Shown: positions 45,054 through 53,780 of the stretch, piece by piece
How positions within the stretch are numbered: position 1 is the first letter of the stretch
Layout of the letters: each line of letters begins with the position of its first letter
Origin: JAICMB01 sp035295125
Lineage (GTDB): Bacteria > Acidobacteriota > Terriglobia > Bryobacterales > Bryobacteraceae
DNA: 64,000 bases
Direction: 5' to 3'
Assembly (NCBI GenBank): GCA_035295125.1
Contig: DATGJP010000056.1
Span: 124,001 to 188,000 of the forward strand
The notes under the pieces: generated by a model
Told to the model about the DNA's origin: nothing
The model's input: only the letters and a program-made list of their open reading frames with translations
The model's database searches: none
Made by a program: the position numbers and the translations under genes

Positions 45054-45668
45054 TCAGCCGATAACGATTTCCATCCGCAGGCCGCCCTTATGCTCCCGCC
45101 CGGTACTGGCGCCCCAGGTAGCCCTGTACATTTCACGGCGGAAGCAGATGGTTCCAACCCCGAGGGGAATCCGCATGATCTCTTTGATACCGCGTTCGCC
45201 AAACCACGACGGCCGCCCGTCGGGTTCCAACAGCAAAGCCCACTGCCGCGCCATCTCCGTCTCCGACTGCGTCCCTTCGTCCGCCTTCCAAAAATCAGAA
45301 ATGAAGATCCAGGTACGTTTCCGCAGCTTCTGCTTCCACAGCTTGTAATAACCGATCCGCTCGCGGGTGACGCCGTGGGAAAAATCCTTCGTCTTTTCGC
45401 GGTCGTCCTTGATTTCGATATTCCCGTGTTGCGGGGTTTGTCCCGAGATTTTGCCGCCTGGGGTGATGATTTTTCCCTGTACTTCGAAGCTCGCCGATTC
45501 CTTCATCCAAAGCCCGAATGCGACCACGGCATCGCGAGCCTCGGCGTCATGACCCAGGCTGTCAACCAGCCGTTCGATCAGGCTGTTCATGGCGAAGCGG
45601 TCGAATGGCGGCTGATCGGTTCCCACGGCTCTATCATAAGCACGGGCGGCGTCCGGCATTGGAAACAT
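45054..45668 (-). CDS. Hypothetical protein
   Basis: The 204-residue soluble protein has no signal peptide and I do not recognise its family. The C-terminal two thirds are rich in aromatic and charged residues (YYKLWKQKLRKRTWIFISDFWK, MARQWALLLEPDGRPSWFG, IPLGVGTICFRREMYRATWG), as in small globular enzymes or binding proteins. The first 26 residues are less ordered, so translation could start at ATG 45590. No Shine-Dalgarno is clear for either. It is convergent with the permease gene (stops abut) and divergent from rmuC. Confidence 0.65.
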   Translation of the reverse strand: MFPMPDAARAYDRAVGTDQPPFDRFAMNSLIERLVDSLGHDAEARDAVVAFGLWMKESASFEVQGKIITPGGKISGQTPQHGNIEIKDDREKTKDFSHGVTRERIGYYKLWKQKLRKRTWIFISDFWKADEGTQSETEMARQWALLLEPDGRPSWFGERGIKEIMRIPLGVGTICFRREMYRATWGASTGREHKGGLRMEIVIG

Positions 45669-45703
45669 TTCTGTAGTTAAATGGTTCGTAAGAGGTGTTT
45701 CTC

Positions 45704-46753
45704 ATGGCGCTGTTGTGGTTCGCGGCTGGAATCCTCGCGGGTGGCATCCTGGCCGGACTCTGGATGCGCGCGCGGATGGCCGAAGTCCTGTTGGCGGAGA
45801 AAGAGCGAAAACAGCCCGACCTCAACGCGGCCGTGCAGCCGCTCAGCGATGCAATAGGCAAGCTCGAGACTCACGTCCGCGAGCTGGATCGCGCAGGCCA
45901 GCGGATGTACGGCGGCATCGGCGAGCAGATTCAGGCGCTCGCGCGCGAAACCGGCACGTTGTCGAACGCACTGAAATCGCCGCAGACCAGGGGCCGATGG
46001 GGTGAGATCACCCTACGCCGTGTCGCCGAGCTTTCCGGCATGGTGAGCCGCTGCGACTTCGCGGAGCAGCAAACCCACTTGGGGGACAACGGGCGCATCC
46101 GGCCGGACATGGTGGTGCGGTTGCCCGGAAATCGTTCGATTGTCGTCGACGCCAAAACGCCGCTCACCGGATACCTCGACGCCATGGGCGCTTCGGAAGA
46201 GCGGGTCCGCCGCGCTGCCCTCGAACGGCACGCGCAGCAGCTCAGCGAACACGTGAAGCATCTCAGCGGCAAGCAATACTGGGCGCAATTCCAGCCCGCG
46301 CCTGAGATGGTGGTGTTGTTTATGCCCGGAGATCATTTCCTCGCCGCGGCGCTCGAAGCACGCCCCGCCCTTCTCGAGGAGGCGCTCGAGAAACTGGTCC
46401 TGATTGCCACGCCGATGACGCTGGTTTCGATTCTCCGCGGCATCGCGTACGGGTGGAACCAGGTCCAGCTCGCCGAGAATGCCTTGGAAATCCGCGAAAT
46501 CGCATCGCAATTCTACGATCGCCTGCAAACGGTCTGGCAGCATTATGCCGAGACCGGGCGGCAGTTGGAGAAGACCGTGGCCTGCTACAACCGCTCGGTC
46601 GGCTCGTGGGAGACTCGTCTCATGCCCGCAGTTCGCAAGATGCGCGATCTCGGCGTTCGGTCGGAGGCTGAGGAATTCGAACTGAACCCGATCGATTTGA
46701 TGGCGCGGTCGCCGCGTCCTGTGGAAACGCCATACTCGCAACTGCAAAGCTGA
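45704..46753 (+). CDS. rmuC: DNA recombination protein RmuC
   Basis: The 349-residue protein has an N-terminal membrane helix (ALLWFAAGILAGGILAGLWM), a coiled-coil region, and the RmuC nuclease-like domain: GRWGEITLRRVAELSGM, RPDMVVRLPGNRSIVVDAKTPL (PD-(D/E)xK-type core with D and K), and FMPGDHFLAAALE. RmuC limits inversions between short repeats and acts in DNA repair; this is of interest given the repeats in the window. The start ATG 45704 has AGAGG 8 nt upstream. It is shorter than E. coli RmuC because the coiled coil is reduced. Confidence 0.92.
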   Translation: MALLWFAAGILAGGILAGLWMRARMAEVLLAEKERKQPDLNAAVQPLSDAIGKLETHVRELDRAGQRMYGGIGEQIQALARETGTLSNALKSPQTRGRWGEITLRRVAELSGMVSRCDFAEQQTHLGDNGRIRPDMVVRLPGNRSIVVDAKTPLTGYLDAMGASEERVRRAALERHAQQLSEHVKHLSGKQYWAQFQPAPEMVVLFMPGDHFLAAALEARPALLEEALEKLVLIATPMTLVSILRGIAYGWNQVQLAENALEIREIASQFYDRLQTVWQHYAETGRQLEKTVACYNRSVGSWETRLMPAVRKMRDLGVRSEAEEFELNPIDLMARSPRPVETPYSQLQS

Positions 46754-46763
46754 GCGCGTTCGA

Positions 46764-47540
46764 ATGGAAACGGCATTGGTGACCGGGGCGAGCCGAGGCG
46801 TCGGACGCGGTGTGGCTGTCGCCTTGGCCGACGCAGGCTTTGAGGTATTCGCGACGGGGCGGAGCATCGATCACGCCGGCATGCCTTCTCACGTGCACCC
46901 GATCTCATGCGATCACTCCCGCGATGACCAGACCGCTGCCGCCTTTCGCCAGGTGGCGGATGCAGCCGGATCCTTAGATGTGCTTGTGAACAGCGCCTGG
47001 GGCGGCTACGAGAGGATGGTCGAGGAGGGGAAATTTACCTGGGGACTTCCCTTCTGGGAGCAGCCCGATCACCGCTGGACAAGCATGATGGACGCCGGTG
47101 TTCGTGCCGCGTTCGTTTGTTCCCGTCACGCGGCGCGGATGATGATCGCCCGGAAGCGCGGCTTGATCGTCAATGTCAGCTTTTGGGCAGCGCGGAAGTA
47201 CATAGGCAACACGATCTACGGGATCTCCAAAGCGGCCACCGATAAGATGACCGCGGACATGGCCCATGAGCTTCGCCTTTATGGCGTTGCCGCAGTGTCG
47301 CTCTATCCGGGCCTGGTTCGAACCGAGTCCGTACTCGAGGCGGCAAAAGGCGGATGGCTGGATTTGTCGAACAGCGAAAGCCCCGAGTTTGTTGGCCGGG
47401 TGGTAGCCGCCCTGGCGCGCGATCCCAAAATCATGGAGCGGAGCGGAGAGGCCTTGGTGGCGGCATCGGTCGCTCAGGAGTATGAAGTCAGCGACGTCGA
47501 CGGCCGACGGCCCGAACCTCTGACCCTTGAAAAGGTGTAA
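46764..47540 (+). CDS. SDR family oxidoreductase (DHRS1-like)
   Basis: The 258-residue short-chain dehydrogenase has the cofactor motif VTGASRGVGRGVAVAL and YxxxK in IYGISKAATDKM. The insertion VNSAWGGYERMVEEGKFTWGLPFWEQP is typical of the DHRS1-like branch, where the usual NNAG is changed to NSAW. The catalytic serine position reads VNVSFWAARKYIG. Substrate is unknown; carbonyl reduction is likely. It begins 10 nt after rmuC, and an ASCH-like gene begins 5 nt after its stop, so the three could be one operon. Confidence 0.86.
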   Translation: METALVTGASRGVGRGVAVALADAGFEVFATGRSIDHAGMPSHVHPISCDHSRDDQTAAAFRQVADAAGSLDVLVNSAWGGYERMVEEGKFTWGLPFWEQPDHRWTSMMDAGVRAAFVCSRHAARMMIARKRGLIVNVSFWAARKYIGNTIYGISKAATDKMTADMAHELRLYGVAAVSLYPGLVRTESVLEAAKGGWLDLSNSESPEFVGRVVAALARDPKIMERSGEALVAASVAQEYEVSDVDGRRPEPLTLEKV

Positions 47541-47545
47541 TAGCC

Positions 47546-47866
47546 GTGGTCTTCACGAAACGTCTTCGAGACCGGGTACGCAGCGGAGAAATCACCTGTA
47601 GCGTGCGAATCTGGACCCGGCCGCACGTCAAAGTCGGCCACCGGTATCCGATGGAAGAAGGCGAAATCGAGATCGACTCCATCGATCCGATCGGTCTGCC
47701 GGATATCACTCCACAACTGGCGCGTGAATCGGGCTTCCTGGGCGTGATCGATCTACTCAAAGTGGCACAGCATGGCCGCGGGCAGAATATCTACCTGGTG
47801 CGATTTCACTATGTTCCCCCCGGGAAGAAAGGTCGTGTCAAGCGCGAGCCTGGCAAATCCCGCTGA
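47546..47866 (+). CDS. Small ASCH-domain-like protein
   Basis: The 106-residue protein resembles small ASCH (PUA-like) proteins: FTKRLRDRVRSGEITCSVRIW at the start, then a beta-rich centre, DITPQLARESGFLGVIDLLKV, and a strand with YLVRFHYVPP. ASCH domains bind RNA or nucleosides and some hydrolyse acetylcytidine. The start is GTG 47546. It follows the SDR gene by 5 nt and converges with the VWFA-related gene, 71 nt away. The gene is well supported; the function is inferred from fold likeness only. Confidence 0.72.
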   Translation: MVFTKRLRDRVRSGEITCSVRIWTRPHVKVGHRYPMEEGEIEIDSIDPIGLPDITPQLARESGFLGVIDLLKVAQHGRGQNIYLVRFHYVPPGKKGRVKREPGKSR

Positions 47867-47937
47867 CCCTCGCAAGATTCCCCCGCAATCTTCGCCAGCC
47901 CGAGCCACCTGGCAACGCCACGGTTGACGTCAAGCCG

Positions 47938-50900
47938 CTAGTGAAACGCGACCGTCGACTCGGAGCCAAAACGGCGGTAATCGCGGAAGTTGATTTCATT
48001 GCGCACCAGGCGGCGTTTTCCCGTACGAGCCAGCACCTCGGCGGCAACCGGAAGCATGTATTCATGCTCGCCTAACTGCATCACGTCATAATTCATCGAC
48101 ATGGACGATGCCTGAATCGGAAAATCGGCAGGCACGTTCTCCGCTTCGATCGAGATCCGCCGGATCGCGAACGAGTTCGAGTCGATGTACACCAACCCAT
48201 GAAATGCCACATTGCGTTTGAAATTGCCATTAGGGCCCGCTCGCAGGGCGTATTTTGACAATTTGGCGTCAACATGGAACGAGAAGATATGGCAGGGGTG
48301 GTTGCCTATATTCGCCTGGTCCTTCCACGTAAATGCAGCCTTTGCCTCGGGAGAAAAAATGGATTCCGGCAGCAGGCTGAATTCGCCGGTAGACAGGAAG
48401 CCGCGAAGATTGGCCCGGGGCGATTCGATCTTTACTCCATTCGCCTCCAGGGGTTGCCGGACCTCTTCGTGATCGATGTAGCGCAGCAACTCGGTCATAT
48501 TATCGCTGACACGCCACTTGTTCGAGCCGGCCGGATCGATCAGCCGCCGGGTCTTCTGAATGCACGTAAAGTTAGGTATCGTCGATCCATACTCGAGCGC
48601 CCGTTGGCGCGCAATGTCAAGGATACGCTTCTCCTCGTCCGGCGCGGGGTGAGCGGCGTTTTCAATGGGCGTAATCGCAATTGTGGCGCCCAGTGTTCCT
48701 TCAGGTAGTGCATCTTCGGCACTGTGAGTTTCCTCAGCCTGACCGGTACTCGCGGCTACCACGCCCTTGCCGAGGGATGCGGCAACCTCTGCGGCAGGTG
48801 GTTCGGGCCCCTCCAGTGTGAAAGTAGTCTTCTGCACACTCACCTGGGTTCCCTGCGTGACAATCGCGCTCAGCTCATAATTGCCAGGGCGCAGTGTCCC
48901 TGAAGGAATGGATGCCATGTAAGGGATGGCAGCGCCGTTTGGGGCCGGCAGGTCGAGCGGGAAACGGCCGAGCGATTTTCCCTGCCAGCTCAACTCCAGT
49001 TCCAGTTTGGTTTTGGCGCTTGACGCGGCGTCCGGGTAGACGACGAGAAACGCGGGAATGTCGTGGACCTTCTCTTTGGACACGCGTTCATCGAGGCTCG
49101 GCACCACGCGCACATTACGATACCGGAACAACTCGCCGGCCGCCGTATCGGGGAGCGACTCGCAGCGACGCACCAGCGCAACGGTACTTAATCCGAGCCC
49201 TGGCCGTATGGAGGGAATACTGACCGTCTCCCGCCGAACGCCGACCTTCCCTCCCAAGGCGTCGCTGACCGCGATTTCCAGCTCATATTGGCCTGGTTTC
49301 GCAGTGAAGCTTCGTTGCAGCGTGTAAGCGCTGTCGCGCACCGCTTCCATGGCCTGTTTCGCGCTGCGATACGGAAGATCCTGGCTGAACTTATGAACCA
49401 CCTTGCCCGACTCATCTTTCAGCAGTGCCAGCACGGTCGGATGGAGTTCAAACATGTTCGTGTTTCCGTCCTCGCGATAATCGAGTTGCCGCAGGGGAAG
49501 CTCTATCACCAGCGAGGCCATGGTGCCTTCCGCGGTCCTGCTAAATTGTGCCACGCGCCATCGAAACTCGACCTGTGCCGGAGGGTTGGCGTCGGAGAAA
49601 TACTTCAGCATGGAGGCTTCCCACGGCTGCATGTCCGCCGGTGTCCCCGGCGGCAGGGCGACATAGCCGTTGCGAGCCTGCACGCTCACGTCTTTACGCA
49701 TCACCTTGACCACCAGCGGATGGAAACGCCCGTCATACTTCGGGCTTTCCGGAACGTATGAAGCCTCGTAATAGCTCGCAACGTTGTCCATGAGGCGACG
49801 CGCGGGCTTCCTGAGATCGTTGGAGTTTCCGATATAGATTCCACCAGTGCTGCGGGCCAGATCGATAAGACTCGACTGGGAGCTGGAAACAATGGCGTCA
49901 CGGGCGCGGTCGCTAAGCCGGAAAAGGTCCTGAGCGCCCTGGGGAGCAGTGTTGGGATTGGATCCGCCGCCCCCCGACTGAGGCGGACCGTTGAAAACCG
50001 TTGGACCGGAAGACATGGCGATCGAGTATCGGCTCGCCTGGGCGGCCGTAGCCAGCATCTGATTGCCGGCCTCGGTTTGGTTCTGTGTGCTCAAGCCGCC
50101 TACGTCCACCGTATACACGCTCACGTTGCTGCGATTCGCCGCAGTCGTCACAGCACTGAGCGCTTCCTTGGTGCCCTCCGTCAGCGGCAGGCTTTCGCAG
50201 AAATACACGATCACCTTGCGCCCTGGCAAACCACTCTGTTGCTGCGAAAGCGCCAGCAGAGCGGCGAGCGATGGGCGAGCCTGCTGATCGCGTGCAATCT
50301 GCTCGGATTGCTGCAACATCTGAATCATTGTGGGAGCAAAGCTCGGGCCGCCCATCGGCGTACTTCCGAGTGAGGCATTGCCTTGCAGCAGTTGATTGGT
50401 GTCATTGCCGCTGCTTCCGTACGAACTGAGCAGGGTTCGCTCCGCCGCTTGCGCGTCGAAATTACTATGGTTGCGTGCGCCGAGCGTGGCCGCATCCACG
50501 GCCCGGTGGACCACGGCGCGATCGGTTGTCCAAGGCTGCAGAAGGCGCAGGCGGCCGCTCACCTGGAACACAGCGAAGTAGACGTCTGCATCCGGGGCCG
50601 TTTTCAGCATCTCGTCGGCGGCCTCACGCGCAAGACGCGCCGACTCGTTCCCGACGTTCTCGAAAACCATCGAAACCACTCGCATCAACTGCGCCTGCTG
50701 ACCGCCCTGGGCGTGAGGTGCTGTTCCGCCGCTCGATCCGCCATTGACATAACGCAGATCCTTGATCTTCACTGGCACGCCGTCGTCGGTGATCTGCAGG
50801 TCCCCTGGTTCGAGATTCCCGACAAGGTTTCCCTTCTTGTCTCTCGCCACCAGGTCCACGAGTACCTCCTGCACGTTTGCGGGGATGTTCGTGGTTGATG

Positions 50901-51003
50901 CCGCAGGCGCCGGACTCGCGGGGGTTGACGTCTGCGCCGTGCACTGGATTGCTCCAAAACAAAACGGCAGCGTCAACGCGATTGAGCGGCTTACTCTGTG
51001 CAC
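47938..51003 (-). CDS. Secreted VWFA-related acidobacterial protein
   Basis: The 1021-residue protein has a signal peptide (SRSIALTLPFCFGAIQCTAQ) and a domain like TIGR03436, the VWFA-related domain named for Acidobacteria: VQEVLVDLVARDKKGNLVGNL, a degenerate von Willebrand A fold (about 100-400, with VIVYFCESLPLTEGTKEAL and NRSNVSVYTVDVGGL), then beta-rich regions. The last 200 residues form a separate part (FTCIQKTRRL onward) that looks like a lipoprotein- or outer-membrane-type beta domain. The function is unknown. The start GTG 51003 is backed by GGGAGG 5 nt upstream. The 233 nt upstream hold a hairpin repeat. Confidence 0.85.
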   Translation of the reverse strand: MHRVSRSIALTLPFCFGAIQCTAQTSTPASPAPAASTTNIPANVQEVLVDLVARDKKGNLVGNLEPGDLQITDDGVPVKIKDLRYVNGGSSGGTAPHAQGGQQAQLMRVVSMVFENVGNESARLAREAADEMLKTAPDADVYFAVFQVSGRLRLLQPWTTDRAVVHRAVDAATLGARNHSNFDAQAAERTLLSSYGSSGNDTNQLLQGNASLGSTPMGGPSFAPTMIQMLQQSEQIARDQQARPSLAALLALSQQQSGLPGRKVIVYFCESLPLTEGTKEALSAVTTAANRSNVSVYTVDVGGLSTQNQTEAGNQMLATAAQASRYSIAMSSGPTVFNGPPQSGGGGSNPNTAPQGAQDLFRLSDRARDAIVSSSQSSLIDLARSTGGIYIGNSNDLRKPARRLMDNVASYYEASYVPESPKYDGRFHPLVVKVMRKDVSVQARNGYVALPPGTPADMQPWEASMLKYFSDANPPAQVEFRWRVAQFSRTAEGTMASLVIELPLRQLDYREDGNTNMFELHPTVLALLKDESGKVVHKFSQDLPYRSAKQAMEAVRDSAYTLQRSFTAKPGQYELEIAVSDALGGKVGVRRETVSIPSIRPGLGLSTVALVRRCESLPDTAAGELFRYRNVRVVPSLDERVSKEKVHDIPAFLVVYPDAASSAKTKLELELSWQGKSLGRFPLDLPAPNGAAIPYMASIPSGTLRPGNYELSAIVTQGTQVSVQKTTFTLEGPEPPAAEVAASLGKGVVAASTGQAEETHSAEDALPEGTLGATIAITPIENAAHPAPDEEKRILDIARQRALEYGSTIPNFTCIQKTRRLIDPAGSNKWRVSDNMTELLRYIDHEEVRQPLEANGVKIESPRANLRGFLSTGEFSLLPESIFSPEAKAAFTWKDQANIGNHPCHIFSFHVDAKLSKYALRAGPNGNFKRNVAFHGLVYIDSNSFAIRRISIEAENVPADFPIQASSMSMNYDVMQLGEHEYMLPVAAEVLARTGKRRLVRNEINFRDYRRFGSESTVAFH

Positions 51004-51185
51004 GGCACCTCCCGGAATCAGGTAGACGCAAGACGGAATCGCAACACCTCCATGAACTAACTGTTTGAAGTCGCGACCGCGAACTGCTTCGTTGTTTATT
51101 CTATCTCCCAGCCGCTGGTGGCTGCTCCGAAACCCGGCGCGATTTCAAGGTAATTCCCGGCTGTCAACGACATGTATGCGGTAAC

Positions 51186-51236
51186 GCAGCCTTCAGGCTG
51201 CCCATGTGCCGGCTGAAGCCAGCGGTACTGCCACAT
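51186..51236. repeat. Hairpin repeat after the ThiE-like gene
   Basis: Right after the ThiE-like stop codon (minus strand) lies a segment with one perfect hairpin, GCAGCC-TTCA-GGCTGC (51186-51201), and a second imperfect inverted repeat around GGCTGAAGCC. The GCAG-CTGC arms and the CTTCAG core resemble the end of repeat copy B, so this may be a related REP-like element. It could end the modBC-thiE transcript. The remaining sequence up to 51003 shows no gene. Confidence 0.5.
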
Positions 51237-51755
51237 TCAGCCGGCCAGGAAGAAACGGATCCCGGCGATGCCTTGCGCACCGGCTTCGGCACAAAGCGCT
51301 TCGTTTTCCGCCGTAATGCCACCGAGAGCGTACACCGGGATGCGCGCGGATTCGGCGGCTTCACGCAGCGCGGCAAGCCCTACGGGTTCACCCTTACCCG
51401 GTGACGCGAATACCGGACCAAAGACGGCGAAGTCCGCTCCCTCACGCTCGGCCTCCTCAAGCTCACCGATTGTGTGGCACGAAGATCCGATCAGGAACGG
51501 TGGGCTGAACCGTGAACGGAATGGCGCTATTGGTGAATTCGAGGGCAGATGCACGCCCCCGGCGCCGCACACCACCGCGACGTCCGCCCGCGTGTTCACG
51601 ATAATGCGCTTTCCGGCGATCGCGACCGCCTTCTCCACCAACCGATATAGCGCTCGTCCAGACAACTCTTTCGCCCGGATCTGAATCATCGCCGTATCGA
51701 GGTCGAGCGCCCGCCGCACAACGTCCAGGGAATCGGTAATGCAGTAGCGCTTCAT
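51237..51755 (-). CDS. ThiE/TenI-like TIM-barrel protein
   Basis: The 172-residue protein is a short member of the thiamine phosphate synthase/TenI family. Recognisable pieces are TAMIQIRAKELSG, KRIIVNTRADVAVVCGAGGVHLPS, the phosphate loop FGPVFASPGKGEPVGL, and VYALGGITAEN. It is shorter than typical ThiE (about 210 residues) and lacks a clear diphosphate-binding arm, so a TenI-like or hydrolytic role is possible. The ATG at 51755 overlaps the modC stop by 4 nt; the frame is open 13 residues further but that lies in modC. The link to molybdate transport is unexplained. Confidence 0.78.
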   Translation of the reverse strand: MKRYCITDSLDVVRRALDLDTAMIQIRAKELSGRALYRLVEKAVAIAGKRIIVNTRADVAVVCGAGGVHLPSNSPIAPFRSRFSPPFLIGSSCHTIGELEEAEREGADFAVFGPVFASPGKGEPVGLAALREAAESARIPVYALGGITAENEALCAEAGAQGIAGIRFFLAG

Positions 51756-52822
51756 ATGACGCGGAGTGAGGCTGGAGGAAACTCGATCAACCACTCCTTT
51801 GCGCGCTCACTGCCGTTGAATTGCGCGTGCGGCATTTCGGCGGCGAGATCTTCGGCGAAATCCAGCCGCAGGCTACCCGGGCGGTCGATCACGTTCTCCA
51901 GTGTGGCCGGTATCTGGTTCGGTCCTGGTTTGCCTTCCCGGGGCATTGCCCGGACCTCGTCACGACGAATGCACATCCATACTTTGTCGCCGATCAGGTG
52001 ACCAGGAATGTAGAGTCCGGTAAGGTCGAATTCCTTATACCGCAGGCGGCTGGAATTACGGCTGGGATCCAGGGCCTTGATCTCCACCGGCAGGAGATTA
52101 TACAAGCCGAGCAGTCGCGCCACCTCGACACTAGCGGGCTGCTCGATCACAGTGCGCGGCGGCCCGCTCTGCACGATTCGCCCGTCCCGAACGACCAACA
52201 TCTCGTCGCCAAGTTGGAAGCCTTCGTCGAGGTCATGGGTGACCAGCAGAACCGGAATTCGGAAATCGGCGCGAACCTCGCGCAAAATGGAGTAAAGTTC
52301 CTCGCGCAGGGGAGCGTCCAACCCCCGCGCCGGTTCATCGAGCAGCAGAAACCGTGGTGAGGCGATCAGCGCGCGCGCTATGGAACAGCGCTGTTTCTGG
52401 CCGCCTGAAACCTGGTGCGGCCTGCGTCCCGGGACATCGCCGAGGCGGAACTTCTCGATCATCTCGTTCACCTTCCGGTGGCGTTCGAGTCGCGGCAGCC
52501 GCTCGGCGGCAAATTGCAGGTTCTGGCGTAGCGTCATGTGCGGGAACAGGGCGTAGTTCTGGAAGACGTAGCCGCAGCGTCGATTTCGTGCCGGCACATG
52601 CACACCGGTCGCGCCGTCGAACAGGATGTCGTCGTCGAGCATAATGCGTCCTTCATCGGGACGGACAAATCCTGCAATGCAATCGAGCGCCAGCGTCTTT
52701 CCGGAGCCGCTCGGACCGAAGAGCACAGTGATAGCCGAGCCGGCCTGCAAATCGACATCCAGCGTGAAGCCGGCGGAATCGCGTCCCGCCGGAAACTGCT
52801 TCCGAATTCGCGCCCGGATCAT
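51752..52822 (-). CDS. modC: Molybdate ABC transporter ATP-binding protein
   Basis: The 356-residue ATPase has Walker A GPSGSGKT, Q-loop VFQNYALFPHMTL, signature VSGGQKQRCSIARAL, Walker B FLLLDEPARGLD and the switch histidine in LLVTHDLDEGF. The C-terminal 120 residues are a regulatory TOBE-like region (CIRRDEVRAMP, IPATLENVIDRPGSLRLDF), as in ModC/CysA types. With ModB it would import molybdate or tungstate. It overlaps both modB and the ThiE-like gene by 4 nt, so the three are translationally coupled. No modA is seen. Confidence 0.9.
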   Translation of the reverse strand: MIRARIRKQFPAGRDSAGFTLDVDLQAGSAITVLFGPSGSGKTLALDCIAGFVRPDEGRIMLDDDILFDGATGVHVPARNRRCGYVFQNYALFPHMTLRQNLQFAAERLPRLERHRKVNEMIEKFRLGDVPGRRPHQVSGGQKQRCSIARALIASPRFLLLDEPARGLDAPLREELYSILREVRADFRIPVLLVTHDLDEGFQLGDEMLVVRDGRIVQSGPPRTVIEQPASVEVARLLGLYNLLPVEIKALDPSRNSSRLRYKEFDLTGLYIPGHLIGDKVWMCIRRDEVRAMPREGKPGPNQIPATLENVIDRPGSLRLDFAEDLAAEMPHAQFNGSERAKEWLIEFPPASLRVI

Positions 52823-53502
52823 AACGGCGTCTGCCGGGGACCAAACGGATTGGTCGCAAAACGGTTGGCCAGGCTGAGAATCACGAGCGCTACGGCCGAT
52901 ATCACCAGCACCATCATCCGCGCCGCCGCGCCATTGCCGGATTCCACGGCGTCGTAGATTGCGAGCGCTATGGTCTGAGTGCGGCCGGGAATGTTGCCGG
53001 CGATCATGAGCGTAATTCCGAAGTCCCCCAAGGCCCGCGCAAAGGCCAGCGCGGCGGCCGCAAGAATCGACCGGCGCGTCAAGGGTAGCGTGACCCGCCA
53101 GAAGAGCCTCATCTCCGATGCACCCAGATTTCGCGCCGCCCGCTCGAAAGAGTGGTCGACGCTCTCAAAAGCCGCGCGAGCGGACTTGATCAAAAGCGGT
53201 GTGGAGTGAAACAAAGCGGCGACAACCGCAGCCTGCCACGTGAAGACCAGGGGAGTTCCGAAGGCCCACTCGTAGACCTTGCCGAGTGGACTCGCGCGGC
53301 CGAACGTGACGAGCAGGTAGTAGCCGAGAACGGTCGGAGGAAGGACCAATGGCAGCGTAATCGCGGCGTCCACTATCTCCTTCCCGCGAAACTTACGATT
53401 CGCGAGAGCCCAGGCCAGCCACAACCCAAGGACGAGGGCGATTGTGGTGGAAATCGCAGCGACGCGGAGGCTGAGCCAGAGCGGAAACCAGTCGATGGCC
53501 AT
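52819..53502 (-). CDS. modB: Molybdate ABC transporter permease
   Basis: The 227-residue permease has about five membrane segments and the ABC-permease coupling motif ERAARNLGASEMRLFWRVTLPL. The stretch TLPLVLPPTVLGYYLLV is characteristic of ModB. It is the first gene of the modB-modC-thiE-like unit. The binding protein ModA is not next to it; a repeat region and an unrelated hypothetical gene lie upstream. The 5' gap (53503-53780) contains the second double hairpin and a repeat fragment and no molybdenum-responsive site that I could recognise. Confidence 0.9.
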   Translation of the reverse strand: MAIDWFPLWLSLRVAAISTTIALVLGLWLAWALANRKFRGKEIVDAAITLPLVLPPTVLGYYLLVTFGRASPLGKVYEWAFGTPLVFTWQAAVVAALFHSTPLLIKSARAAFESVDHSFERAARNLGASEMRLFWRVTLPLTRRSILAAAALAFARALGDFGITLMIAGNIPGRTQTIALAIYDAVESGNGAAARMMVLVISAVALVILSLANRFATNPFGPRQTPL

Positions 53503-53617
53503 CCGGGAAACTTGATTCTAGCAATCCGCTTCGCCAGGAATCGCCGGCCGTCGAGGACAGAGATCTGCCCGTGTACTGCAATTTCTCGAAAACGGCGAGT
53601 CTGATTGATCTTGTGAT

Positions 53618-53653
53618 GCAGGCTGTTAGCCTGCGGCGGGTTGTTAACCCGCC
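53618..53653. repeat. Back-to-back double hairpin, copy 2
   Basis: Two perfect adjoining hairpins: GCAGGCTGTTAGCCTGC (7-bp stem, 3-nt loop) and GGCGGGTTGTTAACCCGCC (8-bp stem, 3-nt loop). It is the same unit as 37014-37049 in the reverse orientation, with paired substitutions in both stems. It lies 128 nt after the hypothetical gene's stop and 116 nt before modB, both on the minus strand. Confidence 0.75.
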
Positions 53654-53711
53654 CGCCGGACTATTCGGTTAAGAGAAACTAGGCGAACTCAGCCGGCTCC
53701 GTTACCGCGCT

Positions 53712-53744
53712 CATCCACTTTCGTCGACCAGCGCTCCACGGCGA
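53712..53744 (+). repeat. Partial copy of the dispersed repeat (right part)
   Basis: These 33 nt match copy A at 6516-6548 at about 26 positions, starting CATCCACTTT and ending GGCGA. The left part is absent; in its place the double hairpin lies 60 nt away. It suggests that the two repeat families sit in the same kinds of sites. Confidence 0.55.
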
Positions 53745-53780
53745 CCCGCGAAAAAACACAAAATCCGGTGTTGTGGGAAT

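Noticed and set aside
51004..51236. Thiamine (TPP) riboswitch near the ThiE-like gene
   Set aside because: The region is downstream of the ThiE-like gene on its strand, and the conserved TPP riboswitch core (CUGAGA) was not found in order.
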